Position numbers and translations under genes: made by a program. From Niallia circulans (GTDB lineage Bacteria > Bacillota > Bacilli > Bacillales > Cytobacillaceae), in the NCBI RefSeq assembly GCF_007273535.1, contig NZ_RIBP01000001.1, positions 1 through 64,000 of the forward strand: a stretch of DNA of 64,000 nucleotides, written 5' to 3'. This document shows positions 53,829 through 61,829 of this stretch, piece after piece (within the stretch, counting starts at the first letter, position 1; each line of letters begins with the position of its first letter). A model generated the notes under the pieces. It worked only from the letters and a program-made list of their open reading frames with translations, had not been told where the DNA came from and did not search any database.

Positions 53829-53865
53829 ACTGCATTCTAGGCACATTTAGAATGCAGTTTTTTTT
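53829..53865 (+). terminator. terminator of the acid-sugar operon
   Basis: ACTGCATTCT/AGAATGCAGT stem with a 10-nt loop and eight T. Confidence 0.9.
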
Positions 53866-53958
53866 GCGTATGCATATGTGATAGGTTCTAAGCTATGTAT
53901 GCTCGGGAAAACAATCGGAATAATAAATGTAAATAAATGAAATGTGAGGAGAGTTCTA

Positions 53959-54531
53959 TTGGCAAATTTTAAAGGTCTCCCGGCACTGATGATATTGGAT
54001 GTACAAAAGGGATTTGATGACCCATATTGGGGAAGCAGGAATAATCCGCAAGCAGAAGAAAATATAGCTCTGCTGTTAAAGGCATGGCGAAACAATAACG
54101 GGAAGATTATTTATTCTCAACACCTGTCCGTTCAACCGCAATCCCCACTCCATTATAAGAATAATGTTGGTATACAGTTTAAGGAAATAGTGCAGCCCAA
54201 AAGCAATGAAAAAATTATTCAAAAAAATGTAAACAGTGCCTTTATTGGTACAAGTTTAGAAACCTATCTTCAAGAGCAACAAATAGAAGAATTAATAATA
54301 ACAGGTTTATCAACACAGCATTGTGTTTCAACAACAACGCGGATGTCTGGGAACTTAGGATATAAAACATTCCTCGTAGCTGATGCTACTGCTGCATTTG
54401 AAATTACCGACCATAACGGTGTTTCATATAGTGCAGAAGCAATACATAAACATGAGTTGGCGATGCTCCAAAATGAATTTGCAACAATCTTAACGACAGA
54501 TGAGATTATCGGTGAGTTAAACAGTTTATAG
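53959..54531 (+). CDS. isochorismatase-family cysteine hydrolase
   Basis: 190 residues from TTG 53959, 9 nt after GAGGAG. Catalytic triad of the family: Asp in LMILDVQKGF, Lys in KIIQKNVNSAF, Cys in GLSTQHCVSTTTRMSGN. The family hydrolyses isochorismate, nicotinamide, or N-carbamoyl amides. EITDHNGVSYSAEAIHKHEL is in the C-terminal segment. It stands apart from the GntP operon after its terminator, and the role is unknown. Confidence 0.82.
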   Translation: MANFKGLPALMILDVQKGFDDPYWGSRNNPQAEENIALLLKAWRNNNGKIIYSQHLSVQPQSPLHYKNNVGIQFKEIVQPKSNEKIIQKNVNSAFIGTSLETYLQEQQIEELIITGLSTQHCVSTTTRMSGNLGYKTFLVADATAAFEITDHNGVSYSAEAIHKHELAMLQNEFATILTTDEIIGELNSL

Positions 54532-54880
54532 CATAGGAAATTTAGTATAGTAATTATTTATAGTGTCTCATTTAAAGAGGCTGGGACAAAACAAAAGATA
54601 ACCTTTCTAAACACGAATAATAAAATTACATCTAATTTTAAAACAATGAAGCTTGTGACTAAATAGAAAATGGAGTTAAAATTAGTTCGTTTCATTACGC
54701 GCCCGTCCTCGCCTGCGGGGTCTAAAGCGTCCTCTAATTCCCTTATTAGTCGAGTGGCCTCCGCTCCATTCCACTAAGATTTCTAATTATTGTATGAAAA
54801 CTAAAAACAAAAAAACCGAACCATTTAATCAATAGTGAAATGCCCCCTGTCAAGTAGACAGTTGAAATAATAAAAAAGAT

Positions 54881-55792
54881 TTAAACAGCTTGAGCTCTAT
54901 ATTCCATAGGGCTTAAGCCGTTTAATCGTTTTTGATATCTTTCATAATTATAAAAATGAATATACTCCTCTATCGCATGTTCAAGTTCCTCAAATGTCTT
55001 ATATTTATGTATATAATACTTCTCACATTTCAGTGTTCCCCAAAAAGATTCCATCGGTCCATTATCAATACATCGACCAACTCTTGACATACTCTGCGTC
55101 ATTTTCGCCGCATCTATCCTTTGCTTAAATCCTTTGGAGGTATATTGATACCCACGATCACTATGGATAAGTGGATGTTCCTCCTCTAATAATAGTGCAG
55201 TTGCTTGGTCTAGCGTCTTAAATACAAGTCTATTATTATTGGAATGTCCTATAACAAAACTTACAATGGAGCCATCATAAAGGTCACGAATTGCACTTAA
55301 ATAAGCCTTCCTTGATTGGCCATACTTAAATTCCGTTACATCTGTAACCCATTTTTCATTTGGTTTCTCCGCAGTAAATTCTCGATTTAGTCTATTTTCC
55401 GCCACCTGTTTAGGAGTAAAGTGTTTATAACGTTTCTTCTTGATGCGGATAATCGAGCGTAAGCCCGCCACTTTCATTAGTCGATAGATTCTTTTATGAT
55501 TAAGTTTCTCTTTAAACTGTCTATTCATGTGAAGCGTCATTTGACGATAACCGAAGGTACTATCCACTTTTTCATGAAGAATCTTCATTTCTTTTATGAT
55601 TTTTTCATTCAGTAAATCCTGGGAAGTAGGGAGACGATTCAGCCATTTATAATAGGCGGATCGTGCTATTTTGACTATTTCACAAAGTAAAGAAATACTT
55701 ATGTTTTCTTCCCTATGAAGCTCCTGGATAGCGATATATTTATCCTCGAATCGGATAGGCTTTATTTTCTCCTCCTTTCTATCTCCTCCAAC
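54881..55792 (-). CDS. IS150-type transposase OrfB part, copy 2
   Basis: As for copy 1: DVTEFKYG, HSDRGYQYTS and the final E in MESFWGTLK are intact. Differences from copy 1 are I for T in RIKKKRYKH and K for N in YKTFEE. The product is expected as the OrfAB fusion through the slippery heptamer at 55792-55798; the frame opens at that point and the first ATG is at 55588. Confidence 0.9.
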   Translation of the reverse strand, partial: VGGDRKEEKIKPIRFEDKYIAIQELHREENISISLLCEIVKIARSAYYKWLNRLPTSQDLLNEKIIKEMKILHEKVDSTFGYRQMTLHMNRQFKEKLNHKRIYRLMKVAGLRSIIRIKKKRYKHFTPKQVAENRLNREFTAEKPNEKWVTDVTEFKYGQSRKAYLSAIRDLYDGSIVSFVIGHSNNNRLVFKTLDQATALLLEEEHPLIHSDRGYQYTSKGFKQRIDAAKMTQSMSRVGRCIDNGPMESFWGTLKCEKYYIHKYKTFEELEHAIEEYIHFYNYERYQKRLNGLSPMEYRAQAV

Positions 55793-56439
55793 TTTTTTAA
55801 ATACAAATTCTCCGCACGCAACCGTTCATTTTCTCTTTCTAGCTTTTTCATTTGAAGCTTGAATTTTTCTTCTGGAGTTAGCTTTGATTCCTCTTTCCTT
55901 TTACCACGTCTATCTTTCAACGCTTCTTCTCCGCCATCTTCATACTTCTTTACCCAGTGATAAACTTGTTGATAAGAAACTTGATACGTATCCGCTGCTT
56001 CTTGATAATTTTTTCCGTTCCCCAAGCAATCAAGTACAATATGTAATCGTTCTTCCCAAGTTAGTTTGCTTTCATTAGTCATAGAGCCCGTCCTTTCTTG
56101 TGACGCATCTTTTAATTCACTATGACTATTATACTTCCTAATCCAACTTCTGAGGACAGAGGGATGGGATATTTCATACATTCTAGAAACCTCACGAATC
56201 GAAGAACCACCGGACAAATACTCTTTTATGGCGGATAACTTTAGTTCTTCCGAATATTTTTTCCATGCGGAAGACTCCTTTAATCCTTCTAAGCCAAAGG
56301 TATCAAACTTATATTTCCATTCCAAAACGGTGGCATGATGTACTTTATAAATGGATGCCACTTTAAGTGAAGAAAGTGATTCATCAAACGCCTTCACTAT
56401 TTCATATTTTTCTTCTGCAGAGTAAAACTTTCGAGACAT
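55762..56439 (-). CDS. IS150-type OrfA, copy 2
   Basis: 225 residues, identical to copy 1 except for one Lys to Arg change in the coiled coil (KLERENERL). HTH units and frameshift heptamer are conserved, so this copy should also be functional. Confidence 0.9.
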   Translation of the reverse strand: MSRKFYSAEEKYEIVKAFDESLSSLKVASIYKVHHATVLEWKYKFDTFGLEGLKESSAWKKYSEELKLSAIKEYLSGGSSIREVSRMYEISHPSVLRSWIRKYNSHSELKDASQERTGSMTNESKLTWEERLHIVLDCLGNGKNYQEAADTYQVSYQQVYHWVKKYEDGGEEALKDRRGKRKEESKLTPEEKFKLQMKKLERENERLRAENLYLKKLEEIERRRK

Positions 56440-56572
56440 AAAAAATACTCCCCTATAGTATCCAGATTTTATTTTTTAACCTGTCTACCTATAGGGGAGC
56501 TTATCATAGTTGATTAAGTAGTTCGGTCTTTACGCTGGTTCACATACTTATGTCCCAGCCTCTTTATCCTTA

Positions 56573-57460
56573 TTATAAATCCTGTAAGTCTTCAATAGAG
56601 TCTATATCCATGTACTCCGGAACTACTAGACCATTTTTTAAACCAGTAAAGTTTGGTCCTAAGTCAACAAAGTCACCTTCAAATTTTTCATAGTAAGCAG
56701 CATGTGTAGTTGGTAATGCGGCGCCTATCATTGCATCAACACTGCCGTCAGAAACACCTGCCCACATAGCGCCTGGTTCTACTTGTATCAAGTTAACGGA
56801 ATATTCTAACTTATTTTCAAGTACGTATTTAACGACATTATTACTTGCAATGGAATCCGCCCAAGCAGCATATGTCATACTTATTTCTTCCCCATTACCA
56901 GGCTTGACACCTTCTGTCCAGGAATTCACTAAATCAGCATTTTCCGCGACCCATTCTTCAGCTGCTTCCTGTTCCGATTTTCCGCTTTGTATTTTGACCA
57001 TGACATCCTGCATCTCTTCAGGTCCCCATTCGAATTGATCAAGAAACTTATATGCTTCAGGTAAATCGTCTTGGAATCCATGTCTAACAAGTGTATGTAT
57101 GTATTCCTCCCCACCGTAAAGTTCTTTTGGATCCTTTAGCATCTTTAAATCGAACTCATTAAATATCCAGTGTGGAACCCATCCTGTCACAATAATCGGA
57201 TCTTCATTTTTTATGGCTTTTGTTAATTCAGCTGTCATAGCAGTATCTGATCCTTCAATTACTTCCCATTTTTCATCAAGTCCATATCCAGGTAATACTT
57301 TATTTTGGGTAGCATTCATAAGACCTGATCCAGGGTCTATACCGACAATTTCATAATCCAACTGTTCTCCAAGTGAGCCACTTGTCTCACTACCTCCACA
57401 TGCCGTTAATCCAATCGTTAAAGCTATTGCTGATGTCATTCCGCTAAGTTTTTTTAGCAC
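56573..57460 (-). CDS. OpuAC-like glycine betaine/compatible-solute binding lipoprotein (orphan)
   Basis: 295 residues from GTG 57460, 7 nt after AGGGGAG (TTG 57463 is adjacent). Lipobox LTACGG. The fold shows IVGIDPGSGLMN, IVTGWVPHWIFNEFDLKMLKD, EYIHTLVRHGFQDDLPEAYK and a second half with MTYAAWADSIASNN, QVEPGAMWAGVSDG. Trp residues at TGWVPHW and AMWAG fit the betaine cage. It captures betaines at the membrane, but no OpuAA/OpuAB gene is nearby. It must use a transporter encoded elsewhere. Its terminator was apparently the split repeat B. Confidence 0.87.
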   Translation of the reverse strand: MLKKLSGMTSAIALTIGLTACGGSETSGSLGEQLDYEIVGIDPGSGLMNATQNKVLPGYGLDEKWEVIEGSDTAMTAELTKAIKNEDPIIVTGWVPHWIFNEFDLKMLKDPKELYGGEEYIHTLVRHGFQDDLPEAYKFLDQFEWGPEEMQDVMVKIQSGKSEQEAAEEWVAENADLVNSWTEGVKPGNGEEISMTYAAWADSIASNNVVKYVLENKLEYSVNLIQVEPGAMWAGVSDGSVDAMIGAALPTTHAAYYEKFEGDFVDLGPNFTGLKNGLVVPEYMDIDSIEDLQDL

Positions 57461-57894
57461 CAAAAAACTCCCCTCTAATCATTTTTTAACTAATTAAAGT
57501 GTAACTGTATAACAAATTGAATACAAAGAGCGTATATGCTGTTAATCTCCTGTAAACTATGTACAGATGAAACTGTATGTTTAATATGTACTGTATACGT
57601 AGTAATCCTCTTGATTCCTCCTGATTGCTTCTGAGAATTTGAAATAGTCAGTTTATGGATAAAGCTCTTTTTCCGAAAAATTAGCTTTAATTATTTGTAT
57701 TGTGGTTCTGTTGTTAGCACGATTAAAAACAGCAAAATGTATACAGAAAACAAATAATACTACTCCTAATAAGACAGTTACTCTAACTAACAAATAGTAT
57801 AGTAGACAGGAAGCTAACGATGTACACCACTTATTAACTAATTTAATAAGTGGTGTTACGGGCTAAATAAATTTAATATTTTGGAGGGATTCAA
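57461..57894. other. 430-bp noncoding region with a 14-bp inverted repeat
   Basis: No gene is supported. ACACCACTTATTAA (57824-57837) and TTAATAAGTGGTGT (57843-57856) form a perfect inverted repeat with a 5-nt loop and no T-run. It stands 39 nt before the Cof pseudogene start and could be the operator of its former regulator. The left half contains TACTGTATACGTAGTA-like motifs of unknown use. Confidence 0.5.
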
Positions 57895-58085
57895 ATGATT
57901 AAATTAGTTATTTCTGATATGGATGGTACTTTTTTAAATAATAAAAGCGATTTTAACAGGTTTATTTGAAAAAACCAAAAAAATCATGAAGGATAAAGGA
58001 GTCGTGTTTGCACCATGTACACAGAAAGCAATGTGAACGGATAGAAGAACTATTTGGTGAAGTAATCTGGAAGAATCGGCTTTGA
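57895..58085 (+). pseudogene. broken Cof-type HAD phosphatase gene
   Basis: ATG 57895 (GGAGGG upstream) begins with IKLVISDMDGTFLNN, motif I of Cof-type HAD-IIB phosphatases. The frame then stops at TGA. In the next frame LFEKTKKIMKDKGVVFAPCT continues the family, and a third frame holds QCERIEELFGE. At least two frameshifts and a truncation within ~190 bp show it is dead. The intact relatives are about 260-280 residues. Confidence 0.8.
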
Positions 58086-58183
58086 GCCTGGTTTTTTAAA
58101 ATATTGTGATAAAAATGTATTTATGCTATATTAGCACCATGCTTTTTTAAGTAATTTAAAAAGGTTTATTGGTGGTGAAAGAA

Positions 58184-59179
58184 ATGAATGAATTATCTGC
58201 TACTCCAAAATCTATGAAAAAAGTTATTCATACTGGAATTCGCAAATCTCTGCTGGAAATGGGGAGTGCTACTAAGGTTGAACTTAGTAATACATTAGAT
58301 ATCAGTTTTCCGACTATAAGCAAATTTTTGTCCCAGATGGAAAGAGACGGAGAGATTTATTTAGTAGGGCTAGATGATTCTAGTGGTGGAAGAAGAGCAA
58401 AAAGATATTCATATAACGCAGAATATATGTTAGGTTTATCCATATTTTTAGAACGAAGCGAAACGAATTATACAATATTCAATTGTGCGGGCGAAATAAA
58501 AGAAACAGGCACTGTTCAAAGTGTCTTAAAAGAGGACGATTTAACTTCATTGAATAGTTGTATTGAAAGCATTATGGCTAAATACCCGAAAATAAGCTCT
58601 ATTGCTATTGGGGTACCTGGTTCTGTTGATAATGGCCGGATATTTTATATACCAGGCTATGATTCCCTTCAAAATTTTGACTTAAAGAAGTATTATGAGG
58701 ATCGTTATTCTATCCCTGTAGTTGTAGAAAATGATATGAACGCAGCTGTACTTGGATATCATTACAATATGGGCATGTCCGAAAAACACTCGCTCGTATA
58801 TTTGTATTTTGGTCAAAATGGACCAGGAGCGGGCATTATGATTAATGGGGATGTAGTTAGAGGAAGTACGTTTTTCTCTGGGGAAATCTCCTTGATCCCT
58901 CAGTATAATGATAATAATTTCCAAGAAGCATTGAAGAATGATGCTATTAAGATTGATGCAATCAGCAGGTTAATAGCCTCATTTGTATCTATTCTTAATC
59001 CGCATGCCGTTATATTCAACAAGGCTGAGGTTGAACAGCAGTTGTTAGATAATATTCTAAAGAACAGCTCAGAATATGTACCTTCAGAACATCTGCCGGA
59101 GCTTACATGGAGCGATTGGAAACAGGATTATTTATACGGGCTGCAGAGTCTTGCCCTTGAGAAAATTATGAAAGAATAA
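58184..59179 (+). CDS. ROK-family transcriptional regulator (NagC/XylR-like)
   Basis: 331 residues from ATG 58184 (GGTGGTGAAAG upstream); a GTG at 58169 is possible. The N-terminal winged HTH is SATKVELSNTLDISFPTISK. The ROK domain follows with IAIGVPGSVDNGRIFYIPG, VENDMNAAVLGY and PGAGIMINGDVVRG. The zinc motif CxCGxxGCxE of sugar-sensing members is missing (FFSGEISLIPQYND instead). It is a repressor of a sugar or glycoside gene set. The dead Cof gene just upstream may have been its target. Confidence 0.83.
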   Translation: MNELSATPKSMKKVIHTGIRKSLLEMGSATKVELSNTLDISFPTISKFLSQMERDGEIYLVGLDDSSGGRRAKRYSYNAEYMLGLSIFLERSETNYTIFNCAGEIKETGTVQSVLKEDDLTSLNSCIESIMAKYPKISSIAIGVPGSVDNGRIFYIPGYDSLQNFDLKKYYEDRYSIPVVVENDMNAAVLGYHYNMGMSEKHSLVYLYFGQNGPGAGIMINGDVVRGSTFFSGEISLIPQYNDNNFQEALKNDAIKIDAISRLIASFVSILNPHAVIFNKAEVEQQLLDNILKNSSEYVPSEHLPELTWSDWKQDYLYGLQSLALEKIMKE

Positions 59180-59187
59180 ACATTAAA

Positions 59188-59250
59188 TGGCGGTCCTGCT
59201 ATTTTTGCTTCTATCCAATTTGAGCAAAATAGCAGGAACACCATTTTTTT
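59188..59250. terminator. long terminator between the ROK regulator and next gene
   Basis: TGGCGGTCCTGCTATTTTTGC pairs imperfectly with GCAAAATAGCAGGAACACCA around a 15-nt loop, with seven T after. It serves both convergent genes. Confidence 0.75.
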
Positions 59251-59256
59251 GTCTTT

Positions 59257-59733
59257 TTAGTCGCTTCTGATAATTTTCAAATGTAATGGCAATACAAAAC
59301 CAAAGGCAATGACAAACGCAATGATGGAAAAATATCCATTCCAGCCTTTAAATTTCATATAGCCAAGATGAACCATACCAAATTCTATTAAAAAGGCAGC
59401 TAAAGTGAACCATGAGGTTAAAATCCAGCGGTTTTTTCTTGTGAAATAATTTAAGAAAAGGATAGCAAGAGAAGTTGGAATGAATGTATAGCTTAAAATA
59501 TCCCCGAGACCAGCTTTTTTAGGATCTCCGATATCAAATAAATCAATTGCCCTTGCAAGGATTCCGTCGCTAAGCCATGTCGCCAACCCAACAATTCCAA
59601 ATGTAATATAAATTTCTTTCCAGGAAATATTTTTAGGGATGAAAAGTACTGTGAGCGCTAATAACATGCTAACTGAAACAGGAAACCATAATCCCTTCGC
59701 ATGTAAATCCAGATTAGAAATAAATTCTTGCAT
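59257..59733 (-). CDS. five-helix membrane protein of unknown function
   Basis: 158 residues with about five hydrophobic helices. Motif-like stretches: ISWKEIYITFGIVGLATWLSD, then FDIGDPKKAGLGDILSYTFI, and HLGYMKFKGWNGYFS. No family is firmly recognised. The layout of Trp-rich loops and a helix Glu (FLIEFGMVHLG) is like that of the protein at 24496-25089. It is a single gene with no close ribosome site visible beyond GGTGGTTAC. Confidence 0.5.
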   Translation of the reverse strand: MQEFISNLDLHAKGLWFPVSVSMLLALTVLFIPKNISWKEIYITFGIVGLATWLSDGILARAIDLFDIGDPKKAGLGDILSYTFIPTSLAILFLNYFTRKNRWILTSWFTLAAFLIEFGMVHLGYMKFKGWNGYFSIIAFVIAFGFVLPLHLKIIRSD

Positions 59734-59825
59734 TATGTAACCACCCTTGACATTTGCAGTTATTTTTTGCGTAATTTCTAAATATATACAATGATATTAT
59801 GGATTGAATTAAACGAAGATGGCAA

Positions 59826-59866
59826 AATAAGAGCACAGTTATCATTTTGATAACTGTGCTCTTATT
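59826..59866. terminator. terminator of the NhaC gene
   Basis: AATAAGAGCACAGTTATCA pairs with TGATAACTGTGCTCTTATT over 3 nt, a perfect 19-bp stem 9 nt after the stop. Confidence 0.85.
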
Positions 59867-59875
59867 ACAAGTATT

Positions 59876-61264
59876 TTAATTCTTCTTCGTTTTAGGTAAT
59901 GAAATGCCTGTAAAACCATAAAATAACGTAATTAATGGTGATAAAAGGCAGAAAAATGCAAAGAGAGCATACTCTGTCACAGAAACACCGAGTACAGTTG
60001 ACAGAAATACGCCACAGACACCCCAAGGAACAAGAGGATTAACAACTGTTCCTGCATCTTCAAGCACCCGAGACAGATGCTTTGGTTTCAGACCTGCCTT
60101 CTTGAAATTCTCTTTAAAAGCATTTCCTGGAAGCAGGATAGATAAGTACTGTTCACCGATAATAAAGTTAACAGCAACTGCCATTCCAGCAGCAGAGCAT
60201 ACTAGTAAGGAAACGCGGTTAAGAATCCGTTGCACGACAGATAAAAGGGCTGGAATGATTCCTAGTTTAAATAACAAGCCCCCCATGCTTAATGCAAGGA
60301 GAATAATGGAAATACTGAACATCATGCTTTCAATTCCGCCCCTTGACAGCATGGAGTCCACTTCCTTAATTCCACTAGTAGATTTGTATCCTGAGTAAAG
60401 TAATTCTAGTATTCCTTTAAATCCTAAGCTGTTATTCACCCAAAAAGAAATAATCAATGCAGAAATTGTACCAGCAAATAATGTCGCAATAACAGAAACC
60501 TTTTTAAGTGCGAGCACACCTAAAATGATAAATGGAATGATAGAATACCAGTGGACAAGGTTCTGATCCAGTAATGTCCCTTTAATCGCATCTATTTTTT
60601 GAAAGCTTTCGCTTGTTGTCTTAGGAGATATCATTAAGTAGACAAGAAATGAAATAATAAATGCAGGAACGGTTGTCCATGCCATATCCTTAATATGTTC
60701 AAATAAATCCGTATCAGCAACACTTGCTGCTAGTGTTGTAGTATCAGATAATGGTGACATTTTATCCCCAAAGAATGCACCAGAAATTATCGCTCCCGCC
60801 GTAATAGCAGGCGAAATGTCAAGTGCAATGCTTGCACCGATAAAGCCAACTCCAATAGTAGCTGCAGTAGTTAGGGAGCTACCGATACAAAGACCGATAA
60901 TTGCTGTAACAACAAAAACAATTGCATAATAAAACTTTCCAGTAACTAGTTCAACAGATAAATAGATAAATGTTGGGATTGTGCCGCTTGCCATCCAGCT
61001 GCTTATCAGCATGCCTATGAAAAAGAAAATCATTACAGCACCTAACCCTGGCTTAATGCCGTCTACCATCGCTTGTTCTAGTTCGCTAAAGCCCACTTTT
61101 TTGACTGCGCCATAAATTAATAGAAGTGCAATTCCTGTCATTATCGCAATATGAGGAACAACCTCAACCCCAATGATAAGGTATCCAAGTATTCCCATTA
61201 ATAGTATCGTAACAATCGCTGCTTCAATCGGACGGACTGATATCGTATTTTTTTCTAACTCCAT
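59876..61264 (-). CDS. NhaC-family sodium/proton (organic acid) antiporter
   Basis: 462 residues and about 12 helices. VGFSELEQAMVDGIKPGLGA, IGSSLTTAATIGVGFIGAS, GDKMSPLSDTTTLAASVADT and VVNPLVPWGVCGVFLS are the NhaC signatures. Members exchange sodium for protons, and MleN-type members also exchange malate for lactate. TTTGGAGGAATAATT precedes ATG 61264. The exact role cannot be decided from the sequence. Confidence 0.9.
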   Translation of the reverse strand: MELEKNTISVRPIEAAIVTILLMGILGYLIIGVEVVPHIAIMTGIALLLIYGAVKKVGFSELEQAMVDGIKPGLGAVMIFFFIGMLISSWMASGTIPTFIYLSVELVTGKFYYAIVFVVTAIIGLCIGSSLTTAATIGVGFIGASIALDISPAITAGAIISGAFFGDKMSPLSDTTTLAASVADTDLFEHIKDMAWTTVPAFIISFLVYLMISPKTTSESFQKIDAIKGTLLDQNLVHWYSIIPFIILGVLALKKVSVIATLFAGTISALIISFWVNNSLGFKGILELLYSGYKSTSGIKEVDSMLSRGGIESMMFSISIILLALSMGGLLFKLGIIPALLSVVQRILNRVSLLVCSAAGMAVAVNFIIGEQYLSILLPGNAFKENFKKAGLKPKHLSRVLEDAGTVVNPLVPWGVCGVFLSTVLGVSVTEYALFAFFCLLSPLITLFYGFTGISLPKTKKN

Positions 61265-61341
61265 AATTATTCCTCCAAAACTCTTAAATACTTCGTTCCT
61301 ACTTAAAAGAGTATGCTTAAATTGTCACTCTTTTCTAAATA

Positions 61342-61357
61342 AACGCTTTTAAGCGTT
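61342..61357. promoter_or_regulatory. palindrome upstream of the NhaC gene
   Basis: AACGCTTTTAAGCGTT is a perfect 16-bp palindrome 78 nt upstream of the NhaC start. It has the look of a LacI- or similar dimer operator. The regulator is unknown. Confidence 0.45.
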
Positions 61358-61482
61358 AAAGCGAACATGCATTACATTACACGATTTTTTTCCTTATGTC
61401 AAAATAATTTATTTTAACTTGGTTTTGAGACATAAATATAAGAAGGGTGTCCCAATTTAGAAGTTAAATAGTTACTGACAAA

Positions 61483-61823
61483 AAAGAGGTTAGGGACAAA
61501 ACAAAAGATAACTCTTCTAAACACGAATGATAATATTACATACAACTTTGAAAAATGAAGCTTGTGACTAATTAGAATATAGAGTTAAAGTTAGTTCATT
61601 TCATTGCGCGCTCGTCCTCGCTCTTTCCGCGGGGAAAGCTTCCCTGCGGGGTCTCAGCCTTTCCTCTATTTCCCTTAGTAGTCGAGTGGCCTCCGCTCCA
61701 TTCCACTAAGATTTTTAATCATTGTATTAAAACTAAAAACAAAAAAACCGAACTCATTAATCAATAGTTGATTAATGAGTTCGGTTTTTACGCAGATTCA
61801 CATACTTATGTCCCAGCCTCTTT
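61483..61823. repeat. intergenic terminator-carrying repeat, copy C (intact)
   Basis: 341 bp bounded by AAAGAGGTTAGGGACA and TGTCCCAGCCTCTTT, about 15-bp imperfect terminal inverted repeats. The GC-rich body includes CTTTCCGCGGGGAAAGCTTC and GGCCTCCGCTCCATTCCAC. It shares its body and hairpin with copies A and B. Related GC-rich GAGCGGAGGC/GACCCCGCAG intergenic sequences are common in Bacillaceae. No ORF is present. The right end lies 6 nt from the mscS stop codon. Confidence 0.85.
61743..61789. terminator. perfect 22-bp hairpin inside repeat C
   Basis: AAAAACCGAACTCATTAATC with AA (61743-61764) pairs fully with its complement (61768-61789) around the loop TAG. The A and T flanks make it a bidirectional terminator, for mscS on the minus strand. 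The same loop is the IS target in copies A and B. Confidence 0.85.
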
Positions 61824-61829
61824 CCTATA

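Larger units (their letters stand above)
54836..56506 (-). mobile_element. IS3-family (IS150-group) insertion sequence, copy 2
   Basis: The same 1671 bp as copy 1, with only scattered base changes and the same ends. The duplicated target is TAG (54833-54835 and 56507-56509), different from CTT in copy 1, so it is an independent insertion. It lies in the same orientation as copy 1, giving direct repeats about 48.8 kb apart. Confidence 0.95.
54574..56565. repeat. intergenic terminator-carrying repeat, copy B (split by the IS)
   Basis: The left end AAAGAGGCTGGGACA (54574-54588) leads into the shared body, including GGCCTCCGCTCCATTCCAC, and a half-hairpin (CCGAACCATTTAATCAA). After the IS the other half (TTGATTAAGTAGTTCGG) leads to TGTCCCAGCCTCTTT (56551-56565). 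Orientation is the reverse of copy A. Without the IS it is about 320 bp. The end at 56565 is 8 nt from the stop codon of the OpuAC-like gene. Confidence 0.85.

Noticed and set aside
6066..56506. Composite transposon formed by the two IS copies
   Set aside because: The two copies have different target duplications and sit in different repeat copies, so each inserted alone; 47 kb of ordinary genes lie between.
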